Assembly: GCA_016839425.1 (NCBI GenBank)
Contig: JAEOUI010000507.1
Span: 1 to 21,012, forward strand
Origin: Promethearchaeota archaeon
Lineage (GTDB): Archaea; Asgardarchaeota; Lokiarchaeia; Sigynarchaeales; SOKP01
Direction of reading: 5' to 3'
Length of the DNA: 21,012 nt
The notes beneath the pieces were generated by a model. That model saw nothing but the letters and a program-made list of their open reading frames with translations. It did not search any database and was not told the origin of the DNA. Within the stretch, counting starts at the first letter, position 1; every line of letters begins with the position of its first letter. Both the position numbers and the translations under genes were made by a program. This document shows positions 8,156 through 15,729 of this stretch, piece after piece.

Positions 8156-8176
8156 GTGAATGTCGGACATTTAAAT
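8156..8176 (-). promoter_or_regulatory. GRE1 promoter: TATA box overlapped by operator-like dyad
   Basis: ATTTAAAT at 8169-8176 lies about 30 nt before the GRE1 ATG, the usual TATA-to-start distance in archaea, and no Shine-Dalgarno sequence is seen. GTGAATGTCGGACAT (8156-8170) overlaps its downstream edge and matches the operator at 1656-1670 (other strand) at 12 of 15 positions. Within it, AATGTC-G-GACATT (ending at 8171) is a perfect dyad. A protein bound here would block transcription, which suggests repression. Confidence 0.55.
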
Positions 8177-8180
8177 TCTT

Positions 8181-8198
8181 TGGTTGAATACTCAACCA
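8181..8198. promoter_or_regulatory. 18-bp palindrome upstream of the GRE1 TATA box
   Basis: TGGTTGAATACTCAACCA has 7-bp perfect arms and a 4-nt spacer. It sits 5-22 bp upstream of the GRE1 TATA box, a position suited to an activator or a second regulator. I find no second full copy in the window; TTGGTTG at 1681-1687 is only a half-site match. Confidence 0.45.
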
Positions 8199-8220
8199 GC
8201 AATTTTAAAAGGTTAGAACA

Positions 8221-8292
8221 GGTCATATTTCGTATCCAACTATCCCTCTCGTAGGAATCCTTAGAGAGTGGCTACCTTGAATTAAAAATTTT
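8221..8292 (-). pseudogene. Decayed remnant of a GRE 5' end
   Basis: This non-coding stretch aligns with the start of GRE1 (8062-8145) in the same direction. Shared blocks on the plus strand, in order, are TTTCGT, TCCAAC, CCTCTCG, AGG, GAGAG and TTGAA. They are broken by a gap of about 10 nt, a 3-nt insertion and point changes. It has no open frame. The simplest reading is the leftover of a third GRE copy lost between the two present genes. CTCTC/GAGAG arms at 8246-8250 and 8264-8268 retain part of the coding hairpin. Confidence 0.45.
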
Positions 8293-8307
8293 AATAAGAA
8301 TCAAGAA

Positions 8308-8358
8308 TAAAAAAAGCAAAAAAAAAGAGTATTTCTTCTTTTTCTTAGAAAAAATACT
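8308..8358 (-). terminator. Hairpin and T-run terminator after GRE2
   Basis: On the minus strand, AGTATTT (8358-8352) pairs with AAATACT (8334-8328), and inner T/A-rich bases extend the stem. T9 (8326-8318) and T7 follow at once. This separates GRE2 transcription from GRE1. Confidence 0.55.
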
Positions 8359-8362
8359 AAAA

Positions 8363-10807
8363 TTATATTTTATTAAACTCAGTTCGAGAAATAATGTCGT
8401 CCTGAAGCTCTTTTCGAAGGTCGATAAAACGAGCCGAATACCCCGAAACTTTTACCGAGAGATCTGGATATTTTTCCGGATGGGCTTGAGCGTCTCTTAA
8501 GGTTTCCGTGCCGACGGGATTAATCTGAAGGTTCCTACCACCTAACTCGAAAAACGCTTCAACCATTGAAGCCATTTGATCTAATCCCTCATCGGTTGAA
8601 ATCATGCTAGGAGATATTCTAACATTAAATGTGACTCCATTAGTCAAAAGAGCGTCTTTAGTGGCGTATGCTGCTGAACGGAAAGTCATTGTAAGACCAT
8701 TCTTTTCTGTCCCATTAACCGCAGAGGTTCCATTTGCCACGGGTTCGCCATATACCCTTCCATCAGGTGTTGCACCTAACATTTTTCCTTCCATGGTGTG
8801 CGTTCCAGAAGATACGCAACACGGGTGATAAATTCCATCGCCTCCTCTTGCTTTGTATTGCCTCGTGATGTCGCACACTGTTTCTGCAACCCATTTTGCA
8901 AGTGCGTCAACCTTTTTGTCACCATTACCGTATTTAGGTGCCTTGTTTTTCAGTAATTCTCTTATTTGATCCGCTCCCTTGAAATTATTGCGAAGATGGT
9001 TAACTAATTCACCCATTGTAAGCAGTTTTTCTTCGAATACTGCCCATTGGATCGCCGCTAACGAGTTAGCTACCGTAGCAATGCCTTGAGTACCCATTGG
9101 ATTATTGTTATAAATTGCACCATTACGAGTACAATCTAGACCCTTTTCTAAACATCCTTCGATGGTCGAAGAAAGCAACGGCGACGGAAAGTAATCCGCA
9201 AACGCTTTATCCTTGAGCTCGGATTTCTTCACGGTTAAATCGATTGCATACTTCAATTGTTCTACAAAGGCATTCTTTATATCCTCAAGAGAGGTAAAAG
9301 TGCTTGGGTCGGGAGTTTTAACGCCAACTGTTTTTCCTTTTGACATAAGCGTTCGTCCTTCATTTAGCGCCGTCATGAAAACAACTGAAAGCCAAATACC
9401 GTTTCCTGCAGTATAAGAAAAGTCGTTTCCAGTACCGTGAGGTTCCACGCATCCCACGATCGAATAATTCCTGGCGTCTTCTAACGAATAACCCGTTTTA
9501 TGAAGTTGTGGCACCAATATTTCGTCGTTATGAAATGCCATTCCCGATGTATGCCTAAACGCTTCGACAGCTCTTTTAACAAAATCACGGGACGATTTTG
9601 AAGATACTCGTATTGAAATGGTGTTTAATAAGCTTTTTACATTTGATACTGCTTCCAAAAACAAGTAAGAAACCTCATTCGTCGCATCCATCCCGTTTTT
9701 ATCAACGCCACCAATTGTCACGTTATTTTGTCCCGCAATAACTACAGTAGAAAGCTTGACCAAGTATTCTTCAATTGCCTCGACTGCTTCTGCATGAGTT
9801 AACCGTCCTTCTGCGATATCTGCTCTATAGAACGGGATGAGATATTGGTCGACGCGTCCTTGAGAGAAGATATTACCTTCACCGTAACTCATTTCCATTA
9901 CCACATTTGTCATCCAAATCGCTTGAATTGCTTCCATGAAGGTTCTTGGAGGAAGCGCAGGTATTCTTCTAGCGCGTTGTGCAATATCGATGAGATCCGA
10001 CCTTCTTTCTTCTGGAGCGGTCTTTGACATTTCCATCGCTAAATCTGCGTAGCGATTTGAATAATCACAAACTGCCCTAGCTGTAATTTGGGCAGCTTCA
10101 AGAAAATCTTTTCGATATTCGTAATTTTCATCGGTTTCCTTGAGCTTCGAGAGTTGCTCTGCGGCCATTTTTTCGATGCCCTTGAATCCCATTTTCAAGA
10201 CTCTCGGATACCCGGGAATGGTATGTCCTTGCATTCCCGCAAACGCTATGGAATTGGATCCACCTACTGAAAACATTGGAATTTCAGGAACATCATCGTC
10301 TTTTTCGTCAATTAATCCTGCTTGCTTAAAATATTCGTTTTTTCTGGCATCCAATGTCTTTCCCTTCCAGAAGGGAACAATCTCTTCCTTCATCTCTCGT
10401 AATTCTTCTTCTGAAAGTGGTTGATACCTATCAAAAAGAGAATACATTGTGCGGAAATACGCCTTGAGCTTTGGATCGATCGTATCGTCAAGAAGAAAGC
10501 CAAATACGCCTACTTTTCTTCCAAGTTCTATTTCCATGGGATCGGCCCTTACTCTACTAGATTTTTTACCCACAAGTAACTCGTCATCGTCGATTCTGAT
10601 GGGAATACATCGCAAATACTCCTCTAACGCTTTTGCTTTTTTCATGCCTGGAGGTGCGTTTTCCATCTGCTTATATATTCTGGTATAACATCGTGCTCGT
10701 TCAAGATCGTATTCGAAAGGATGAGATAGCATCTCGTCTCTAATCTTTCCAACCCTCTCGGAGGGTGTGCCTCGAAGAGGAGTTGCATTATAATTTTGAA
10801 CTACCAT
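8363..10807 (-). CDS. Glycyl radical enzyme 2 (PflD-like, GCVEP active site)
   Basis: An 814-aa glycyl radical enzyme counted from the MVVQNYNATP start. Cys453 and Glu455 lie in VGCVEPHGTGNDFSYTAG, and the glycyl-radical residue is Gly789 in VKVSGYSARF. It is closely related to GRE1 along its whole length. Differences cluster around residues 100-190, 425-440 (AFHNDEILVPQ here, ALHNDDVHIPH in GRE1) and after the catalytic cysteine (Pro for Leu), so substrate range may differ. The frame is open to an ATG at 10849, but that start would lie upstream of the TATA box at 10831-10838. The ATG at 10805-10807 matches the GRE1 start, is about 30 nt from the TATA box and suggests a leaderless mRNA. No SCP2 gene follows; it is a single-gene unit with its own terminator. 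Substrate unknown; family certain. Confidence 0.92.
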   Translation of the reverse strand: MVVQNYNATPLRGTPSERVGKIRDEMLSHPFEYDLERARCYTRIYKQMENAPPGMKKAKALEEYLRCIPIRIDDDELLVGKKSSRVRADPMEIELGRKVGVFGFLLDDTIDPKLKAYFRTMYSLFDRYQPLSEEELREMKEEIVPFWKGKTLDARKNEYFKQAGLIDEKDDDVPEIPMFSVGGSNSIAFAGMQGHTIPGYPRVLKMGFKGIEKMAAEQLSKLKETDENYEYRKDFLEAAQITARAVCDYSNRYADLAMEMSKTAPEERRSDLIDIAQRARRIPALPPRTFMEAIQAIWMTNVVMEMSYGEGNIFSQGRVDQYLIPFYRADIAEGRLTHAEAVEAIEEYLVKLSTVVIAGQNNVTIGGVDKNGMDATNEVSYLFLEAVSNVKSLLNTISIRVSSKSSRDFVKRAVEAFRHTSGMAFHNDEILVPQLHKTGYSLEDARNYSIVGCVEPHGTGNDFSYTAGNGIWLSVVFMTALNEGRTLMSKGKTVGVKTPDPSTFTSLEDIKNAFVEQLKYAIDLTVKKSELKDKAFADYFPSPLLSSTIEGCLEKGLDCTRNGAIYNNNPMGTQGIATVANSLAAIQWAVFEEKLLTMGELVNHLRNNFKGADQIRELLKNKAPKYGNGDKKVDALAKWVAETVCDITRQYKARGGDGIYHPCCVSSGTHTMEGKMLGATPDGRVYGEPVANGTSAVNGTEKNGLTMTFRSAAYATKDALLTNGVTFNVRISPSMISTDEGLDQMASMVEAFFELGGRNLQINPVGTETLRDAQAHPEKYPDLSVKVSGYSARFIDLRKELQDDIISRTEFNKI

Positions 10808-10817
10808 ATGACAATAA

Positions 10818-10838
10818 ATGACCATCGTACATTTAAAT
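10818..10838 (-). promoter_or_regulatory. GRE2 promoter: TATA box with operator-like sequence
   Basis: ATTTAAAT at 10831-10838 is placed exactly as in GRE1 relative to the ATG. ATGACCATCGTACAT at 10818-10832 occupies the same place as the GRE1 operator and matches the 17483-17497 operator at 12 of 15 positions, although its own symmetry is poor. There is no ribosome binding site. Confidence 0.5.
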
Positions 10839-10904
10839 CTTTTCGTCATAAATTATAAGCAGTTCAATAAATCTCCTTCCATTCTTTGTGCTAGTATTTA
10901 AAAT

Positions 10905-10979
10905 TAAAATAAAAAAATGAGAAAAAATTTTTACTATTTAATTTAAATTAATTAAATTGATCCTGAGCCTCTAAAGGCT
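10905..10979 (-). terminator. Terminator of the transporter operon
   Basis: AGCCT (10966-10970) and AGGCT (10975-10979) form a short stem that overlaps the TAG stop of the last ATPase gene. T-rich runs follow on the minus strand near 10932-10905. It separates the operon from GRE2. Confidence 0.5.
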
Positions 10980-12681
10980 ATATAGGATTTTTTTTTTCTT
11001 GATAGGGGGTTATACCTTTAGGTGGATTGACGCACCATATAGAATGGCCTTCTTCAATAATTATTTCGTGGGGAAATTCTATTTCACACTCTTTTGTGCG
11101 CGCTTCTGAAGAGCATCGAGGATTAAAAGTGCATCCTGGGGGAGGCGCTATTGGGCTTGGCACTTCTCCTTTAATCACGAATTTAATTGTTTGATCGTTT
11201 GGGTCAATTTCTGATCTCGATGTAAAGAGGGCAATGCTATAAGGGTGAGAGAGATTATTAAACACTTGATTCGTACTTCCGACTTCTACGAATTTACCAA
11301 GATACATAACAGCTATTCGATCTGTAATGTGGTTTACAACCGCTAAATTGTGAGTAATAAATAAGAACCCATACCCAAATTCTGCTTGTAGATCTTTCAA
11401 AAGATTGAGAATCTGGGCTTGAACGGATACATCAAGAGCAGATGTAGGTTCGTCTAAAATGATTAAATCAGGATTACAAGCCAAAGCTCTCGCTATAACA
11501 ATTCTTTGTTTTTGACCACCAGAAAACTCGTGCGGATATCTATCTAAGTGTTCTCTTTTCAAAGAGACTTTCTCTAATAATCTAAAGACATACTTCCGGA
11601 TTTCCGCTTTATTCGTTATCCCAAGTAGGTTCTTGATAGGCTCTCCAATAATATCAACGACCTTCATCTTCGAATTTAAAGAAGCGTCTGGATCTTGAAA
11701 AACCATTTGGATTTTTCGCCTTAAATAACTCGGATATTCATCAGGAACGGAAGAACCTTTGAATAGTATTTCACCACTAGTTTTATCTAATAATCCCAAG
11801 ATCGTTTTGGCGATTGTCGTTTTTCCACATCCACTTTCTCCGACTAACCCAATTGTTTCACCTGTTCTAACGCTAAATGAGACGCCATTTACGGCTTTAA
11901 TAGATCCTACTTGTCTTTTGAGAACACCTTTAAAGAGAGGGTAGTGCACGTGAAGATCTCGTACTTCAAGTAATGGTATACCTTTTTCGTGGACAGTCAA
12001 TTCCCTTAATTCTTCAAATTCAATTGTGCTATATGATATATTTTTGAATAAAATGATTGAAATAAACGCAATTATCAAACCGATTACGACATATATTAAA
12101 GCATCGACTGAGAAGGCCATAGTTTGATTAATAAAAGTTATTAAAATGAAATAAATTCCGGGTATCATACTGATAAATATAAAACTTCTTCTGAATTTTA
12201 CTAGTTGAATTTTATCACCCCAATAAGCGTAAAAGATTGATATTCCAAAAAGAAAGAGAAAAGCTGCAATAAATCCAAGCTTGGAATTATCTAAATCCTC
12301 GTTTCCAGCAATCATAAAAATATTGATAATATCTATAAAAGCATCAATTAAGACCCAAATAATAAATAATGCAATTTGAATAATTGCCACTGTTTTAATA
12401 GAGTCTAATGGATCTTTTTTAAAAATCTTCCATAATAATATAATACCTATGGTAAAATTCAAGAGGCTTAAAAATATCTTTAAATATTGAAAAATCTCTA
12501 AATTCGTAAAAAAAACAATTGCAAATCCCACATTTACCAAAAGCCATATTAAATTCATCTCTAAAGCTAATTTTGTTGAGTTATCCCATTTCCGATATTT
12601 TATGAATTTTTTCGTCAAAAAAAACCCAATTGAGAATAAAATAATAGGAATAATAACACATTCAATAATTAATTCACTCAC
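10978..12681 (-). CDS. Dpp/Opp-type ABC transporter ATPase (DppF/OppF-like) with N-terminal membrane domain
   Basis: Drives uptake by hydrolysing ATP at the inner face of the membrane. Residues 1-215 hold about seven hydrophobic helices (near 5-22, 45-58, 66-85, 98-122, 136-152, 168-185 and 194-213), which usual DppF/OppF proteins of 310-340 aa lack. Residues 236-556 are a normal peptide-type ATPase: Walker A GESGCGKT at 281-288, Q329 in the Q-loop, signature FSGGQKQ at 386-392, Walker B LIILDEP at 406-412, switch His444, and a C-terminal GCTFNPRC segment whose cysteines (517, 523, 532, 550) match the spacing of the Dpp/Opp iron-sulfur motif. The GTG start at 12681 has AGAGGT about 10 nt upstream. 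It is last in the operon, 35 nt after the other ATPase. The role of the membrane part is unknown; it could anchor the ATPase or bind another partner. Confidence 0.88.
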   Translation of the reverse strand: MSELIIECVIIPIILFSIGFFLTKKFIKYRKWDNSTKLALEMNLIWLLVNVGFAIVFFTNLEIFQYLKIFLSLLNFTIGIILLWKIFKKDPLDSIKTVAIIQIALFIIWVLIDAFIDIINIFMIAGNEDLDNSKLGFIAAFLFLFGISIFYAYWGDKIQLVKFRRSFIFISMIPGIYFILITFINQTMAFSVDALIYVVIGLIIAFISIILFKNISYSTIEFEELRELTVHEKGIPLLEVRDLHVHYPLFKGVLKRQVGSIKAVNGVSFSVRTGETIGLVGESGCGKTTIAKTILGLLDKTSGEILFKGSSVPDEYPSYLRRKIQMVFQDPDASLNSKMKVVDIIGEPIKNLLGITNKAEIRKYVFRLLEKVSLKREHLDRYPHEFSGGQKQRIVIARALACNPDLIILDEPTSALDVSVQAQILNLLKDLQAEFGYGFLFITHNLAVVNHITDRIAVMYLGKFVEVGSTNQVFNNLSHPYSIALFTSRSEIDPNDQTIKFVIKGEVPSPIAPPPGCTFNPRCSSEARTKECEIEFPHEIIIEEGHSIWCVNPPKGITPYQEKKNPI

Positions 12682-12716
12682 TTTAAATCATACCTCTATT
12701 TTTTTTAACACTCGTT

Positions 12717-14666
12717 TTATTGCATATTTTCTACATTATTTATCGATTTGTCTGCCAAATCTTTATACTGTGGATCGTAAAGGTGGCAAGCCACATAATG
12801 CTCAGGTTCCATTTCGATCTTTTTTGGAACTTTTGAATCGCAGGGTTCGAAGCAATACTGACATCTTGGATGGAATCTACAGCCTGAAGGAGGGTAGATT
12901 AAATTTGGTACCGAACCAGGTATAACGGAGAGTCTTTCTTGTATTTTTCCAACCACGGGAATGGAATTTATAAGCCCTTTCGTGTAAGGATGAAAAGGTT
13001 TGGCAAAAATAGTTTGTATTTTTCCGTATTCAACAATTGAACCACTATACATTACACCAACATGATCGCACATTTTAGAAATGATTCCAAGGTCATGAGA
13101 TATAAATAATATCGTAGTTTTGTATTTTGTATGTAGATCTTTCATTAACTTTAAAATCTGGTTTTGAATGGTGACATCTAATGCAGTAGTAGGTTCGTCA
13201 GCAATTAACAATTTTGGCCTGCAGGCTAATCCCATTGCTATCTGTACTCTTTGTCGCATTCCACCGCTTAACTCGTGAGGATATCTATCAATGATTATTT
13301 CTGGATGGGGAATGTTTAAATCTTTCAACAAATTTATACACCATTTTCGAGCCAAGCTATATATACTCACACCTGCATCGCTAGAAGCTTCAGCAAGTAG
13401 CTCGTCTTGCATGTGTAATAAAAATACTTCAGAAATTTGTTTTCCTATTTTAAAAACTGGATTTAGCGAATTGAGAGGATCTTGGAAAATCATCGTGATA
13501 TCTTTTCCGCGATATTTCAACATTTCTAATTCGGATATTTTTAATAAATCTTTTCTATCAAATTCTACTGTTCCCTTCTCTATTTTTCCTGGAGGTCTAA
13601 TTAATCGAAGAATTGATAATGCACTAACAGATTTACCACATCCAGTTTCCCCTACCAAACCAAGAACTTCTCCTTTAAAAATATTAAAAGAAACATCTTC
13701 TAAGGCACGAACAATGCCTTCTTCTGTGTAAAAATATGTAGTAAGATCCCTTACTTTTAATATCGCATCACCAGCTCTCTTCGATATACTAGAGTCTAAT
13801 TCCATTGAAGAAGTTTTCTCTTCTTCTATTGTTGAAAGGGCCTTTTGAACCCTATCTTTGCTCTTTATCTTCGCTCTAGGCAAAAATCTTTTTATTAATG
13901 ATAGAGAAAAGACAATTGAATAAATTAATGCGATAAAAACAAGTAACACTCGAATATCTTGTTCATAAACAGTTATTAAAAAAGCTCTCTTTAAATAGAG
14001 TTCAACGATTATGAGTTGTATGGACCACAGTCCAAACGAAATAAGGCCTCCTGAAAACATCGCATATTTTAAGGGTTCCTTGGGAATTCTTTTATCAATG
14101 GGAATAAGCCTGTTAATCATTTTAGTTATACCCATATCAAAAATCACAGCAAAAGCCGCCCAATAAAAGCCCACCTCAAAGATACTTATATCAACAACAC
14201 TAACAATAACATCTGTATCGCTAAGTTCAATCCCCAAGAGAGGAATAGGAATAAATATAACAGCAATAATCCAGATTAAAATTATAAAATACATAAATAT
14301 TCTCAGAAAATGGCTTTGAGAAAGCTGTTCTTTAGTGAGGGGTGCAAATTTAAAAATGAGTTTCTTGTATATAAAGAAATAAATGGTGCACATTAATCCA
14401 AACATAAAGAAATCCGTGACAAATATCGTGAAGAAATCATTAAAGTAACGTAAAGTCTCAAAAATGCATCGCACGCCAAAGCTGATACCTAGCATGATAA
14501 GTGCTACAACCGCCGTGCATCTCTTATGTTGAATTCGTGGAATTTGCTTGTCTTCAGGAATTTGCTTGTTGATCATTGACGAAACCAAGTATAATATTAA
14601 CGCAGCAATGATTGATTCAATAAATGCCATTCCATAATTCCTTGGCCAGCCCATATAAAATAACAA
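12717..14666 (-). CDS. Dpp/Opp-type ABC transporter ATPase (DppD/OppD-like) with duplicated N-terminal membrane domain
   Basis: Second ATPase of the transporter, 649 aa against about 330 for usual DppD/OppD. Residues 1-262 hold some eight hydrophobic helices, apparently a duplicated unit: [13 protein letters not shown] at 31-43 and [13 protein letters not shown] at 183-195 each precede a pair of helices. The ATPase part starts near 302: Walker A GETGCGKS at 339-346, Q395, signature LSGGMRQ at 466-472, Walker B LLIADEP at 486-492, switch His524, and C-terminal cysteines 596, 602, 609 and 627 in the Dpp/Opp pattern. The start is uncertain: TTG at 14666 is 21 nt from a strong GGAGATC. An in-frame ATT at 14679-14681 is better spaced but unusual, and ATG at 14654 has no ribosome site. 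It lies 32 nt after the permease gene in the same operon. Confidence 0.88.
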   Translation of the reverse strand: MLFYMGWPRNYGMAFIESIIAALILYLVSSMINKQIPEDKQIPRIQHKRCTAVVALIMLGISFGVRCIFETLRYFNDFFTIFVTDFFMFGLMCTIYFFIYKKLIFKFAPLTKEQLSQSHFLRIFMYFIILIWIIAVIFIPIPLLGIELSDTDVIVSVVDISIFEVGFYWAAFAVIFDMGITKMINRLIPIDKRIPKEPLKYAMFSGGLISFGLWSIQLIIVELYLKRAFLITVYEQDIRVLLVFIALIYSIVFSLSLIKRFLPRAKIKSKDRVQKALSTIEEEKTSSMELDSSISKRAGDAILKVRDLTTYFYTEEGIVRALEDVSFNIFKGEVLGLVGETGCGKSVSALSILRLIRPPGKIEKGTVEFDRKDLLKISELEMLKYRGKDITMIFQDPLNSLNPVFKIGKQISEVFLLHMQDELLAEASSDAGVSIYSLARKWCINLLKDLNIPHPEIIIDRYPHELSGGMRQRVQIAMGLACRPKLLIADEPTTALDVTIQNQILKLMKDLHTKYKTTILFISHDLGIISKMCDHVGVMYSGSIVEYGKIQTIFAKPFHPYTKGLINSIPVVGKIQERLSVIPGSVPNLIYPPSGCRFHPRCQYCFEPCDSKVPKKIEMEPEHYVACHLYDPQYKDLADKSINNVENMQ

Positions 14667-14698
14667 TGAATGATATGTAATTTTGATCTCCTCTTCTT

Positions 14699-15697
14699 TT
14701 ATAGTTTTAAGCGTGGATCCAAAGCATCCCGCAGTCCGTCACCAATTAGTATAAATGCTATTGCTGTTAGTCCAATAAATATTCCTGGCCAAACAGAGGC
14801 ATACAAGTTGCTGTAAAATCCTCGAGCTACGATAATATCGGTCCCCCAGCTAGCAACCGTGGGATCTGAAAATCCTAGAAAAGCTAAACCCGCCAGACCA
14901 ATAATCGCAACAGCTGCACCTCCAAAAAAAGCAACTAACATGGGAGAAAGTGCATTCGGTACTATGTGTTTAAACATGACCTTGAATTTCCGGGCACCTC
15001 CAACTTTTGCAGCTTGAATAAATTCCAATTGTTTAACTTGCAAGACAATCGAACGCATGAACCTGATATTTAATGGTATGAAAAGAACTCCATAAACAAT
15101 TAGAGTGGTAACAAGATTATCATTCAACATTGGAGCAAGTATGATAACCAAGATTAAGGTAGGGAATGCGTACATTATATCAACGAAACGCATCATTAAA
15201 TAATCTACAACTTTGCCAAAATAGGCAGATATAGTTCCCAAAATAAGACCTCCTCCTATCGAGATAGCCACGGGAATTAGAGCCGAAAGAATGGTTGTCC
15301 TCGAACCCCATATAATTCTAGCCCATACATCGTATGCGTTTACAGTCGTTCCCATTGGATGTTCTGCTGAAGGTGGATCAAAAGGAGTACCCCCTACAGT
15401 AACATACGGAGGTATGAGCTTCTGTAATGGATAGGCTGTCAACCAAGGAGAGAATATTGCCATAAATAGGATGAATAAAAACAATAGAAGACCAATAATT
15501 GTCAAGGGTTTAAGTAAATGGCGGAAAAATCTCCTTTTTGATTTAACTTTATCAATCTCTTGTTCCTTTGCAGTAAATACGGGATCTCGCCACCCAGGAA
15601 TCAAATAAAACTTTAGCAATTGCTTGAATCGACCTTTTTTCAAGAATCCTGCTTTTTTATCTTTTACATCTTGTATTTTTTGCGTTTGTTCTATCAT
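14699..15697 (-). CDS. Dpp/Opp-type ABC transporter permease (DppC/OppC-like)
   Basis: One of the two channel subunits, 332 aa. A cytosolic N-terminal stretch of about 60 charged residues is followed by a first helix at 65-85, an extracytoplasmic loop with the family motif HPMGTTVNAYDVWARIIWG at 113-131, and five further helices. The EAA loop that contacts the ATPases is EFIQAAKVGGARKFKVMFKH at 225-244, followed by IVPNA. The C-terminus GDGLRDALDPRLKL is typical of DppC/OppC. The N-terminal cytosolic arm is somewhat longer than the core family needs. The ATG has a weak AGGAC ribosome site. It lies 32 nt downstream of the DppB-like gene, with the ATPases following. What it transports cannot be told from permease sequence; the family moves peptides, nickel, opines, sugars and other solutes. 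Confidence 0.93.
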   Translation of the reverse strand: MIEQTQKIQDVKDKKAGFLKKGRFKQLLKFYLIPGWRDPVFTAKEQEIDKVKSKRRFFRHLLKPLTIIGLLLFLFILFMAIFSPWLTAYPLQKLIPPYVTVGGTPFDPPSAEHPMGTTVNAYDVWARIIWGSRTTILSALIPVAISIGGGLILGTISAYFGKVVDYLMMRFVDIMYAFPTLILVIILAPMLNDNLVTTLIVYGVLFIPLNIRFMRSIVLQVKQLEFIQAAKVGGARKFKVMFKHIVPNALSPMLVAFFGGAAVAIIGLAGLAFLGFSDPTVASWGTDIIVARGFYSNLYASVWPGIFIGLTAIAFILIGDGLRDALDPRLKL

Positions 15698-15729
15698 ATT
15701 TATTTTGTCCTAATTATTTTTTAGTCGTT

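Noticed and set aside
5686..10807. Naming the GREs alkylsuccinate or benzylsuccinate synthases
   Set aside because: The Cys-Val-Glu motif and the PflD-like sequence do not support it; the lipid-related neighbours alone are not enough.
5686..10807. Bacterial microcompartment GRE locus
   Set aside because: There are no shell-protein genes and no targeting extension on either GRE.
10808..10849. Longer GRE2 start (ATG at 10849)
   Set aside because: The extra 14 residues would be encoded across the TATA box, and GRE1 begins at the same MVVQ position.
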